A DNA stretch of 64,000 nt from contig NZ_CABPSN010000004.1 in the NCBI RefSeq assembly GCF_902459565.1, positions 496,001 through 560,000 on the forward strand, read 5' to 3'. A program made the translations under genes and the position numbers. Below are positions 17,846-25,215 of the stretch, piece by piece. This DNA comes from Pandoraea aquatica. GTDB lineage: Bacteria; Pseudomonadota; Gammaproteobacteria; Burkholderiales; Burkholderiaceae. The notes below the pieces were generated by a model. The model did not search any database and was not told where the DNA came from. It was given only the letters and a program-made list of their open reading frames with translations. Within the stretch, counting starts at the first letter, position 1, and each line of letters begins with the position of its first letter.

Positions 17846-17869
17846 ATGCCTAAAGCAATGCCTAAAGCA
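17846..17869 (+). repeat. Two tandem 12-bp direct repeats
   Basis: ATGCCTAAAGCA occurs twice in tandem and a third partial copy (ATGCG) follows. Located about 560 nt upstream of the sigma-54 promoter; could be an enhancer site or chance. Confidence 0.45.
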
Positions 17870-18401
17870 ATGCGTCCGTAAGGCGTGAAAACATCGCGCA
17901 TCAAACGCATTCTCCCCACCTGTTTTGCCCCATCGTCGCATTTCGCGACCGCTGCCATCGCCAATAACGACGGGCGATTCCGGGCATTCCCATGATGTCT
18001 TTCGATGCCACCGTTTCATACGCTTTGCGTTGCCTCAAATATCGAAACATCGGGTGCAAGGGTTGTCCCGCACAGACATCAAAGATGAAACATCCGGGGT
18101 GAAAAGCGCGCTGTCGAAAAAATCGGGCGACTGTGACGGACCTGTGTCGTTTCGTTCCGACCCCCACGATCTGCCGCAAATCTGTCACGCGAGATCCTTG
18201 TAAACAGGGCGTTTGCGGCATGCGTCTCTGCTCGCGCCGATATCGTTCGTAGTTCGGAATGTTTGAGATGTGCGTCGATGACGTGACAAACCCCGCCTGG
18301 CACCCCCCACGTATCAATGCTGAAACGTTTTCGGCCACTCATCCCGGCGTGCCAGGAGGGGCGAAAATTTAACGTCAATGTTTTCAAGCACTTAAGCGGG
18401 G

Positions 18402-18417
18402 TGGCACGGAAGTCGCT
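18402..18417 (+). promoter_or_regulatory. Sigma-54 (-24/-12) promoter of the Fap-type operon
   Basis: TGGCAC-GGAAG-TCGCT against the consensus TGGCAC-N5-TTGCW: all six -24 bases match, and one mismatch lies in the -12 element. The invariant GG (18403-18404) and GC (18415-18416) are 10 nt apart as required. The predicted start is near 18428, about 20 nt before the first gene and just before its AAGGAGGAC ribosome-binding site. A sigma-54 activator is encoded directly upstream. Confidence 0.8.
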
Positions 18418-18446
18418 TTATTGGTCCGGGCAAGGAGGACACAGCG

Positions 18447-18995
18447 ATGCGAATTCTCACCACCGAAATGCAGTACCGCGTACGACACGGCGCAGGCGCA
18501 CTGAGTGCAGCCATCGTTGTGGCACTCGGACTGTGTGCTGCACCGGCACAAGCGCAGGACAACATCTCGCGCTCGCCGCTCATGCAGCTGGCAATGCTCA
18601 CTGGCTCGATGGTGCCGGCATCGTTCACGACGCCGTCGATGCCCGCCGCCCCGATTTCCGATGCGGATGCCGCCATTGTGGCACCGGTCGCCGACGCCGC
18701 CTCCGTGGCGCCGGAGCAAGTCCCCGCAGTGGCCGGCAACGACGACAGCCAGACCATCGGCGCGTCGAATATGCCGCTCGCCGCTGCCCGTATCGACGAC
18801 GAACAACTGGGAAGCCAGCGCGGCCGAAATCTGCAGGGCGCCGCGATGGTCAAGTCGCCCGGCATGGCACTCGCCAATGGTGTGACGTTGTGGGACGAAC
18901 TGCCCGGCGGTATCACGCCGACGCCGCGTCCGCAGCAACTGTCGAACGGCGTGGGCAATGTCCAGGTGACGCGTGTGACCTACACCACGCGGTGA
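18447..18995 (+). CDS. Small exported protein, first gene of the Fap-type operon (FapA position)
   Basis: 182 residues. Signal peptide to about residue 36 (VVALGLCAAPAQA-QDN), then an Ala/Ser/Pro/Val-rich low-complexity stretch (55-110). The C-terminal part has two motifs seen in other proteins of this locus: DDEQLGSQRGR at 117-127 and NGVTLWDELPGG at 144-155. The start has an excellent ribosome-binding site (AAGGAGG). The next gene begins 5 nt after the stop. It holds the position of FapA, a periplasmic chaperone in Pseudomonas, but I cannot show homology; the role is unknown. No cysteine in the mature part. Confidence 0.72.
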   Translation: MRILTTEMQYRVRHGAGALSAAIVVALGLCAAPAQAQDNISRSPLMQLAMLTGSMVPASFTTPSMPAAPISDADAAIVAPVADAASVAPEQVPAVAGNDDSQTIGASNMPLAAARIDDEQLGSQRGRNLQGAAMVKSPGMALANGVTLWDELPGGITPTPRPQQLSNGVGNVQVTRVTYTTR

Positions 18996-19000
18996 TCGAC

Positions 19001-19504
19001 ATGACCCAATTCTCTCTCTCGCCCGCTGTGTTCGCCACGTTGCTCGTGGCGCTCACGCCGGCAATGCTCCCCGGCCAGGCCAAGGCCGAGCCGGCGACGC
19101 CGGGCGATATCGTGATCGAGCGCAACATCGGCCCGCGTATCGCTTATCGCGGCCTGCCGCGCGATGAGAATGCGATCGGTCTCGCCGTCTCGGCGTTTCC
19201 TACGGGACCGTTCGGCACCGCGTTGGGTTCAGTAACGGCAGTGACGGATAACGATCTGACGGCGCACGCCTCGGCCGGGCTCGTGACCGGTGCCGTGCGC
19301 TCGGGGATGGATCCGGTGATGGGCGTGCTCGTCGGCAACGCCCGCGGCGGTAACGCGCTCAATACCAGCAACGGTGTCGGCGGTGGTTTCGCGGCCGGAT
19401 CGGCGGGTGGCGGTATCGGCAGCATCGGCACGCTCGTCCCGTCGGTGATCAACTCGGCGCTTGCGCCGCTCTCCACGATCGGTGCAGCAGGAGCGGCGAA
19501 ATGA
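19001..19504 (+). CDS. Exported glycine-rich protein of the Fap-type operon, function unknown
   Basis: 167 residues. Signal peptide (PAVFATLLVALTPAMLPGQAKA, shortened here to LLVALTPAMLPGQAKA), mature N-terminus EPATPGDIVIERNIGPRIAYRG, in which IERNIGPRIAYRGLP looks like a conserved core. The last 60 residues are Gly/Ala/Ser-rich (VGGGFAAGSAGGGIGSIG). The ATG lies 5 nt after the previous stop, and the stop overlaps the next ATG by 4 nt (ATGA), so translation is coupled to the repeat-containing subunit. Not recognised outside the Fap context. It may be a minor component, chaperone or cap. Confidence 0.7.
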   Translation: MTQFSLSPAVFATLLVALTPAMLPGQAKAEPATPGDIVIERNIGPRIAYRGLPRDENAIGLAVSAFPTGPFGTALGSVTAVTDNDLTAHASAGLVTGAVRSGMDPVMGVLVGNARGGNALNTSNGVGGGFAAGSAGGGIGSIGTLVPSVINSALAPLSTIGAAGAAK

Positions 19505-20142
19505 GCGCACAACGCAATGCCTTGCGCGCCATCGCGCTGGCCGCAACGACCGCCTTGACTGTCATCAGCGGCGTGTCGCAGGCACAGGACATCTGGATCA
19601 CGAACGGTGAGCTTCTCGGCACGCACGCCACCATCGAGAACGGTGCTGCGGTCGGTGTGGCCGGCGCCCTCGGTGTGAATCAGGCGGCCGGTGTGAATAA
19701 CGCTCAGGCGAACAGCACCGTGCTTTCCAACGGCGGCGGGCTGACGGCTGGTACGTCGAGCACGAATCAACAGGCACTCGTCACCACGACGACGGGGGCC
19801 GCAAGCGCCGCAATTCAGGGCAATGCATTTTCAGGCACCTCGGGGGTGACGCAAGTCAACCAGGCGAGCGGTGCCGGCAATCTTCAACGCAACGCGACCG
19901 TCATTGTGACTGGCGATGCGTCTGGAGTGGCGAGCGTATCGGATACGGCACTATCCGCTGCGATCTCCAAGGGTGGCCCGGCTGGCCACAACAACCTTAA
20001 CGATCAGTTCCGCACGGCGTCGATTTCCGGTGACGCCTTCCGCGGGGTGAGCGGTGTGTTGCAAGTGAACCAGTCGGCTGGGATAGGCAATGTAACCGCA
20101 AATGTTTTTGTGCTCCGTCCCCCGGCGGGCACATCTTTTTAA
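19501..20142 (+). CDS. Fap-type minor amyloid subunit with three imperfect repeats (FapB-like)
   Basis: 213 residues with a signal peptide ending AQA-QD (about residue 29). Three repeats of about 30 residues lie at 48-75, 105-136 and 175-206. Each has a G-V-x-Q-V-N-Q-x-x-G-x-x-N-x-x-x-N core: GALGVNQAAGVNNAQAN, GVTQVNQASGAGNLQRN, GVLQVNQSAGIGNVTAN. This Gln/Asn/Gly/Ala pattern is the hallmark of Fap amyloid subunits. In Pseudomonas, FapB is the nucleator and FapC the main fibre. The choice of minor subunit rests on its size and its place before the larger repeat protein. Its 5' end overlaps the previous gene by 4 nt. Confidence 0.78.
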   Translation: MSAQRNALRAIALAATTALTVISGVSQAQDIWITNGELLGTHATIENGAAVGVAGALGVNQAAGVNNAQANSTVLSNGGGLTAGTSSTNQQALVTTTTGAASAAIQGNAFSGTSGVTQVNQASGAGNLQRNATVIVTGDASGVASVSDTALSAAISKGGPAGHNNLNDQFRTASISGDAFRGVSGVLQVNQSAGIGNVTANVFVLRPPAGTSF

Positions 20143-20172
20143 CTGGGTAATTCTCTCGTCAAGGAGATGGTC

Positions 20173-21549
20173 ATGAAAACGAAAGCAATTGCAGCGGCTG
20201 CACTGCTGGTAGCAACGGGAACCGCGATGGCTTCCCCCAATCACCAGCAATATAGCTTCTCGTTCATCGGCAACGAGACCAACGTTCTGAACCTGGTCGG
20301 CATTTTCGGTCTGGTCGGCATTCGCGGCTGCGTCACGGTGGACAACACCGGCAACGCCGTCGTGCAGAGCAACCAGAGCGTCGACGTGCACCACGTCAAC
20401 CTGAAGGGACCGCTGATGGGCACCTATGTCACGGGGCATGTGACGACCGGTGTCGATTCGAAGACCACCACGGTTTCGAACACGGGCGGCGCTTATCTGA
20501 TCGGTGGCGTGACCACCACGTCGTATAACAACACGACGTCGTGGGTCAACGCAGAAGCCAACGGTCACCTGAACACCAGCCAGTCCTTCCAGGCCGGTGC
20601 CGGGTATGTGGCAGGGCAGTCGAGCTCCGGCTCGGGTGGCTTCATCACTGGTGGCGGGTATCAATACTCGAACATCGCCGGTGGCGGAGGCATCATCGGT
20701 GGCGGCGTGATTCCGCTTCCTGGCGGCCTCGCTCTCTATGGTGGCTATCTGGTCGGCAACTTCGGTGCAGGTCAGGGCTCGGCTTGGGGTGGCTACGCCT
20801 ACGGTCAGCAGTCGCAATCGGCCGCAGGGTTCCTCGCCGGTGGCTTCCTGAACACGCAGAAGAGCTTCGACGCAGCGTTCCATGGCCTGTTCAACGCAGG
20901 TCAGGCGTCGGTCTCGAGCGAGTCGATTGCCGCAGGCGCACTGTGGGGCTTCTCCGATACGTACACGAAGTCGACTGCGTGGCAGAAGGGTGCCATTACG
21001 GTGCACTTCAACACGGCGCAATACCAGACGATGGGTGCAACGCTCGGCAACGGCGCATTGGCTAACGCCAACGGCAACGTCGGTGTGAACGTGGCGGCAG
21101 GTGCCGACAACGCACAGGCCAACAACGTCGCGATCGCTTCGCTCAACGCTCAGCCGGTGTATGCCTCGGCCCAGGTGTTCTCGAACCAGTCGTCGAAGGG
21201 TTCGGCAAGCCTCTCGCAGTTCATGGTCAATGCCAGCGTGGGTGACGGCGCTCTCGCCAACGCCAGCGGTAACGTCGGCGTGAACGTGGCCTCGGGTATC
21301 GGCAACGTGCAGGGCAACAGCATGGCCGCGGCCGTATCGCAGTCGACCGGCTGGTACAAGGGCGGTGCAGCCAACGCAACGGCTCAAACCGACCAGTCGG
21401 CCAGCATGAAGGCCTCGGGTGACTTCGTCGCCAATGCCTCGCTCGGCGCCGGTGCGCTCAAGATGGCAACGGGCAACGTGGGCGTGAACGTAGCAGCCGG
21501 TATCGGCAACGTTCAGTCCAACAACTTGTCGATCTCGGCAATCAAGTGA
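20173..21549 (+). CDS. Fap-type major amyloid subunit (FapC-like) with Gly-rich N-terminal half
   Basis: 458 residues; signal peptide ending near MAS (residue 20). The C-terminal half carries three highly similar 35-residue repeats at 289-323, 354-388 and 422-456, separated by linkers of 30 and 33 residues. Each has GNVGVNVAxGxxNxQxN. This three-repeat, two-linker plan is that of FapC. The N-terminal half (about 105-260) is instead rich in Gly, Tyr and Ser with GG-hydrophobic-GG patterns (AGYVAG, GGYLVG, GFLAGG). I see no C-terminal CxxC, which Pseudomonas FapC has; a lone Cys is near residue 53. The start at 20173 is preferred over 20167 because AAGGAG lies 6 nt upstream. Confidence 0.8.
   Translation: MKTKAIAAAALLVATGTAMASPNHQQYSFSFIGNETNVLNLVGIFGLVGIRGCVTVDNTGNAVVQSNQSVDVHHVNLKGPLMGTYVTGHVTTGVDSKTTTVSNTGGAYLIGGVTTTSYNNTTSWVNAEANGHLNTSQSFQAGAGYVAGQSSSGSGGFITGGGYQYSNIAGGGGIIGGGVIPLPGGLALYGGYLVGNFGAGQGSAWGGYAYGQQSQSAAGFLAGGFLNTQKSFDAAFHGLFNAGQASVSSESIAAGALWGFSDTYTKSTAWQKGAITVHFNTAQYQTMGATLGNGALANANGNVGVNVAAGADNAQANNVAIASLNAQPVYASAQVFSNQSSKGSASLSQFMVNASVGDGALANASGNVGVNVASGIGNVQGNSMAAAVSQSTGWYKGGAANATAQTDQSASMKASGDFVANASLGAGALKMATGNVGVNVAAGIGNVQSNNLSISAIK
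21037..21141 (+). repeat. Amyloid repeat R1 of the major subunit
   Basis: Encodes residues 289-323 with core GNVGVNVAAGADNAQANN. About 65 codons before R2. Confidence 0.8.
21232..21336 (+). repeat. Amyloid repeat R2 of the major subunit
   Basis: Encodes residues 354-388 with core GNVGVNVASGIGNVQGNS. The DNA of R1-R3 is also strongly conserved, so recent expansion or selection is possible. Confidence 0.8.
21436..21540 (+). repeat. Amyloid repeat R3 of the major subunit
   Basis: Encodes residues 422-456 with core GNVGVNVAAGIGNVQSNN and runs almost to the C-terminus. Confidence 0.8.
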
Positions 21550-21556
21550 TGTAGCC

Positions 21557-21590
21557 AACCGGTCCGGAGAAACTTCCGGACCGGTTTTTT
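21557..21590 (+). terminator. Strong intra-operon terminator after the major subunit gene
   Basis: Perfect 12-bp stem AACCGGTCCGGA and its complement with a 6-nt loop, followed by TTTT. It lies 7 nt after the major subunit stop and 14 nt before the start of the protease gene on the same strand. It should lower expression of the secretion genes relative to the fibre subunits. Confidence 0.88.
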
Positions 21591-21603
21591 CATGAGGTGT
21601 GTC

Positions 21604-22314
21604 ATGAATGATGCGCGTCGTGCCGCAGTGAGGATCGCTACCGTTTGCGCTCTGGCGTGCGCAAGCGTGGCCGGGCACGCGCAGTATGCATCGGTGAACC
21701 TGGAGTCTTCGACCGGTGTACCGGCGGTCAAGAAGATGCGCTCGTTCAAATCGATGCACTACGTGAATCTGGTCCAGCAGGAATACGACTTCAGTTGTGG
21801 TTCCGCAGCACTGGCAACGCTGCTGCGTTATGGCTACGGGATCAACATTCCCGAGACCGAAATGATTCAGCGAATGATGGCGTTCTCTAATCCGGACACC
21901 GTCATCAAGAACGGGTTTTCGATGCTCGACATGAAGAAATTCGTGGAGACGCTCGGACTCGAGGGGCGCGGATTCAAAGTCGACGTAAGTGCGCTTTATG
22001 ACCTGAAGATCCCGGTCATCGCACTTATCGACGTCAACGGCTATCAGCACTTTGTGGTCATCAAGGCAGCGAAGGACGGGCGTGTGTTCGTGTCCGACCC
22101 GGCGCTGGGCAATCGCATCATCGAGCAGGCCGATTTTGCCAAGCAGTGGAATGGCTTGGTGCTGGCGGTCATCGGCAAGCCGTTCCTGGAGGATTCACCG
22201 CTGCTCAAAGGAAACGAATCCCTGGCTGCCAAGTTGCGCGATGGCGCGCTGGCGACCGGGACGTCACCGACCCCGATGGTGGACTTCGGCATCATCCGGG
22301 CGGACCTGTTTTGA
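21604..22314 (+). CDS. Exported C39-family cysteine peptidase (FapD-like)
   Basis: 236 residues with a signal peptide ending AGHA. The papain-like C39 domain has Cys65 in QEYDFSCGSAALATLL, His149 in GYQHFVVI and Asp165 in VSDPALG, the expected catalytic set. It lacks the ABC transporter and ATPase parts found in bacteriocin exporters. FapD in Pseudomonas is such a stand-alone periplasmic C39 protease, needed for fibre secretion. The start at 21604 was chosen because GAGGTG lies about 8 nt upstream; an in-frame ATG at 21592 overlaps the terminator tail. Confidence 0.88.
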   Translation: MNDARRAAVRIATVCALACASVAGHAQYASVNLESSTGVPAVKKMRSFKSMHYVNLVQQEYDFSCGSAALATLLRYGYGINIPETEMIQRMMAFSNPDTVIKNGFSMLDMKKFVETLGLEGRGFKVDVSALYDLKIPVIALIDVNGYQHFVVIKAAKDGRVFVSDPALGNRIIEQADFAKQWNGLVLAVIGKPFLEDSPLLKGNESLAAKLRDGALATGTSPTPMVDFGIIRADLF

Positions 22315-22326
22315 GACCAGACCATC

Positions 22327-23076
22327 ATGAATCGATACGTCCCGATGCTGGCCATCCCGCTGCTTGCAAGCGCCGTGCCGGCGTTCGCCTCCAACGTGGT
22401 GCCTGAGGGCTGGACGCCTGTGAGCGATGAAGTGCTCTCGCACGCGACCGGCAAGTACGCACAACAAAACATGATCTCGGGCTTTCAGCTCGTCATGCAG
22501 TCTCAGTGGCAAATGCCCACCGGCGCGAGCCTGCTCGCCACCGGCGTGCTTGGCGTGAATCAAGGCCAGGTGCAGACCGGCTCGTCGACGGCCATCATCC
22601 CGGGCGTTGTGAATGCCATCGCCCCGACCACACAAGCGGTGACCGGCACCGCCAACGCACTGGTCAATGGCGTTGCGCAGATTACGCAGGTTGCGGGCGA
22701 TGCCAACAACGCGCTGAACAAGGCCATCATCCAGTACGGTCCGGGCGTGTCGCTCGCCCTGTTGGTGCCGATCAGCAACCAGTCGACCAGTAACTCGAGC
22801 ACGACGGTCGGCAACCTCAGTGCGAGCGTGGCGATCAGTTCGGCCGGCATGCAGCTCTCGCTCAATACCCCGAACGGCAATCTCGGCCAGAGCGTCGCAG
22901 GCGGTGCGGGTGGGGCGATGAATCAGATCATGCAGGTCGTTCAGGTAGCAGGGAACGCGCAGCAGGTGATGAACACCATGACGCTGAGTCTGCAGACGAG
23001 TGCGCTGACGTCGGGCGGCCTGCGTCAGCTCGGCATTCAGAACGCGATGGCGAATATGGTCGCCATTCGGCACTAA
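22327..23076 (+). CDS. Exported Fap-type accessory protein (FapE position)
   Basis: 249 residues with a signal peptide ending AFA (about residue 21). PVSDEVLSHATGKYAQQNM at residues 31-49 resembles the DDEQL motif of the first operon protein. The rest is Gln/Asn/Ser/Ala/Gly-rich with degenerate fibre-like repeats (TGVLGVNQGQVQTGSS, ITQVAGDANNALNKA, QVVQVAGNAQQVMN). It lies 12 nt after the protease gene. In Pseudomonas, FapE is a minor fibre component; matching position and composition suggest the same, but direct homology is not shown. Confidence 0.72.
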   Translation: MNRYVPMLAIPLLASAVPAFASNVVPEGWTPVSDEVLSHATGKYAQQNMISGFQLVMQSQWQMPTGASLLATGVLGVNQGQVQTGSSTAIIPGVVNAIAPTTQAVTGTANALVNGVAQITQVAGDANNALNKAIIQYGPGVSLALLVPISNQSTSNSSTTVGNLSASVAISSAGMQLSLNTPNGNLGQSVAGGAGGAMNQIMQVVQVAGNAQQVMNTMTLSLQTSALTSGGLRQLGIQNAMANMVAIRH

Positions 23077-23436
23077 ACGCATTTGAAGCGACGCATTTGA
23101 AGTGAACGGAAGTGAAAGGTAGGGCGCAGCAAGCGAAGTGACGGCGTCGTGGTCGATGCATTCGGCGCGACGCCGGCAGCAACGTCCGGCAGGTCTATGC
23201 CGGACGCCATGACAACTAGACGTGGGGCGCCGCCGCAAAACACTCGCGGCGTACAAGAAGGTGATGTCGGCAGGACCCGGGCAGGGTGCATCGGCGATGC
23301 TGTTGACGCTTTCGATCTCTGTCTCGTGTTCCGTACGCATCACCCCGCAGTCGAGCAGCAAGGACAACCGTTGTTGCAACACGTGTTTGTTGGATTGCGC
23401 GCGGACACCCGTCCGCTTTTTCACCCGGGGGGGATC
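23077..23436 (+). other. 360-nt gap inside the Fap-type operon
   Basis: Begins with a 12-bp direct repeat (ACGCATTTGAAG at 23077-23088 and 23091-23102). A perfect 9-bp stem-loop (CGTCCGGCA/TGCCGGACG) spans 23183-23206 with no T tract. A 72-codon frame from GTG 23222 overlaps the next ATG by 4 nt (ATGA), but its composition is not convincing. The unusually long gap in an otherwise tight operon may hold a promoter or RNA element. Confidence 0.45.
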
Positions 23437-24768
23437 ATGAACACTCACCGCTTTTTTCCCGTTGCCGCTATTCCGTTGGGGGTACTGCTTTTCACGCTAT
23501 CGGCCCAGGCTCAGGAGCATACGGACCCATCGCCGGATAACCGTCTCCAGATGTTGATGGACATGGTTGACCGGCAGCAGCGGGAAATTTCTTCTCTGAA
23601 GCAGCGCCTCACGGATATCGAGATGGCGCAACGCGGTCGCGGTCTGACCGCGTGGGATACCGCGCAGATCGCGCAAGTCTCGCCGGGCGATGGCTCGGCC
23701 GCCGGCTCCGCAGGTACACCCGGTGGCGGCGCTGCCGGGGCGGCCGGACCGACGTCGGCCACACCCATCGGCGAGACGCAGCAGATGCAAAAGAGCGAGA
23801 CCGACTCGCAACGCACGCCTGCCGAAGAAGCCGTCGTTCAGGCGCAGCACGCGCCGCTTTTCGACCGCAAGCTCACCATCGATGCGGGTATCAGCTACAG
23901 CTACTACGATCGTCGCCAACTGGTGCTGAGCGGCTTTCTCGCCCTCGACGCCATTTTCCTCGGTCAGTTGAACCTCGGCCAGACCAAGGCCAACGTGTGG
24001 ACGTTCGACGTCAACACGCGTTACGGGGTGACCGACCGGTTGAGCGTGGCGTTCGACGTGCCGTACCTGTACCGCAACTCGGACTTCATCTCCGGCGGGG
24101 TCGGCGGTGCGGCATCGTCGATCAGCGATATCAGCAAGAACTCGGCGAATATCGGCGACGTGAACGCGTCGTTGTACTACCAGCTCATGAAGGAAAACGC
24201 CAACTGGCCCGATATCGTGGCGTCGTTGCGTGTGACCGCGCCGACCGGTACGTCGCCGTTCGGCATCAAGCTGGGAACACCCGACCCGACGAACAACAAC
24301 CTGACCACGCCGTCGCGGCTGCCCACCGGTAACGGCATCTGGGCCATTACCGCTGGCCTGTCGTTCCTGCGCACCTACGACCCGATCGTCTTGTTCGCGA
24401 ACGTGGCGTACACGTACAACGTGGCGAAGTCGTTCGACGACATTTCGACTATCGAAGGCGTTGTGCAGCCTGCCAAGGTCAAGCTTGGCGATATCGTGCA
24501 GGTGGGGGCGGGGATGGCGTTGGCGCTCAACGACAAGACGGCGTTGTCGATCTCGTATTCGACGGCCATCTCGCGCGCGACGAAGACGGCTTCGCCGGGT
24601 GGTCCGTGGACGACGGTGGCAGGCAGTACGACCAACGCGGCGTCGCTCAACTTCGGCATCAACTACGCCATCAACAAGCATTGGACGGTCAACGGTTACG
24701 TCAACGCCGGCATGTCGCCGGACGCACCGAACTACGTGATCGGGGTTCGTTTCCCGTACACGTTCTGA
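23437..24768 (+). CDS. Outer-membrane amyloid channel (FapF-like), coiled coil plus beta-barrel
   Basis: 443 residues. Signal peptide ending AQA (about residue 25), a heptad-patterned coiled coil at about 35-65 (LQMLMDMVDRQQREISSLKQ), a Gly/Ala/Pro-rich linker (75-135), and a C-terminal beta-barrel from about 145 that ends in VRFPYTF, with the terminal Phe needed for Bam-dependent insertion. This is the FapF architecture: a trimeric barrel gated by a periplasmic coiled coil that exports the fibre subunits. The ATG at 23437 gives the signal peptide; the longer upstream frame is not supported. Confidence 0.85.
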   Translation: MNTHRFFPVAAIPLGVLLFTLSAQAQEHTDPSPDNRLQMLMDMVDRQQREISSLKQRLTDIEMAQRGRGLTAWDTAQIAQVSPGDGSAAGSAGTPGGGAAGAAGPTSATPIGETQQMQKSETDSQRTPAEEAVVQAQHAPLFDRKLTIDAGISYSYYDRRQLVLSGFLALDAIFLGQLNLGQTKANVWTFDVNTRYGVTDRLSVAFDVPYLYRNSDFISGGVGGAASSISDISKNSANIGDVNASLYYQLMKENANWPDIVASLRVTAPTGTSPFGIKLGTPDPTNNNLTTPSRLPTGNGIWAITAGLSFLRTYDPIVLFANVAYTYNVAKSFDDISTIEGVVQPAKVKLGDIVQVGAGMALALNDKTALSISYSTAISRATKTASPGGPWTTVAGSTTNAASLNFGINYAINKHWTVNGYVNAGMSPDAPNYVIGVRFPYTF

Positions 24769-24789
24769 GGCGTGATCGGGTAGGAGAAA

Positions 24790-25215
24790 TCAGCGAGCGG
24801 CCGCAGATCCCATGCGGCCGCTTGCATTGACCTTGAGGTTGGTGGCCATCATGCCGGTCGTCTGCGGCATCGAGGAAACGGCAATCGTTGTGCGTGGCTG
24901 CGCCGTGGCGGGCAGCGATGCCTGCGTCGGTTTGGGCGACGGGGCGGGCGGAATCACTTCGTCCCAGAGTCGAACGTTGTTGGCAACGGTGGCGGTCGAA
25001 TTGACCGGAGCGATGGTGGTCGGACCGGCGTTGCCGATGCTGGTGACCAGGCTTCGCGACACGTTGGCGGCGTGAGTGCTGGCGAGCAAGGCGTCGCTGA
25101 CTGTCGCCGGGATACCGCCCATGCCGACGATGTCGGCCTGCGCAGTAGTCGCAAAGCACGCGGCGGCAAGACAAAACACCGCGCTGCGCGTCGTGCTGAC
25201 GGAAATTTTGAACAT
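24790..25215 (-). CDS. Small exported protein sharing motifs with the Fap-type operon
   Basis: 141 residues on the opposite strand to the operon. Signal peptide ending AQA (residue 27); then VSDALLASTHAANVSRSLV (39-57) and ANNVRLWDEVIPPAPSPKP (78-96). The LWDE segment matches NGVTLWDELPGG of the first operon protein, and SDALL matches the SDEVL and DDEQL motifs of two operon members. It therefore belongs to the same system, although transcribed separately. It starts 377 nt from the regulator gene, with a shared upstream region. A 10-bp GC-rich inverted repeat (24796-24822) lies within its 3' end. Confidence 0.68.
   Translation of the reverse strand: MFKISVSTTRSAVFCLAAACFATTAQADIVGMGGIPATVSDALLASTHAANVSRSLVTSIGNAGPTTIAPVNSTATVANNVRLWDEVIPPAPSPKPTQASLPATAQPRTTIAVSSMPQTTGMMATNLKVNASGRMGSAAAR

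Larger units (their letters stand above)
17751..18446 (+). other. Long upstream region of the Fap-type operon
   Basis: 696 nt without a convincing gene. It contains the activator's terminator, the 12-bp tandem repeat, and the -24/-12 promoter near the 3' end. The length fits an enhancer-dependent promoter that needs room for upstream activator sites and DNA looping. Short minus-strand frames here have no family features. Confidence 0.5.

Noticed and set aside
18295..18310. Second TGGCAC match upstream of the amyloid operon
   Set aside because: The required GC at the -12 position is missing at the right spacing; the site at 18402 is much better.
20173..21549. Autotransporter or two-partner adhesin reading of the Gly-rich subunit
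   Set aside because: No translocator domain in the protein, and the C-terminal repeats fit Fap subunits better; a separate channel gene lies in the operon.
19951..22050. 699-codon minus-strand frame opposite the amyloid subunit genes
   Set aside because: Covers genes with signal peptides and conserved repeats on the plus strand; its own product is Arg/His-rich without family features.
23222..23440. 72-codon frame that overlaps the channel gene start by 4 nt
   Set aside because: GTG start without ribosome-binding site and atypical composition; kept only as a question in the gap finding.
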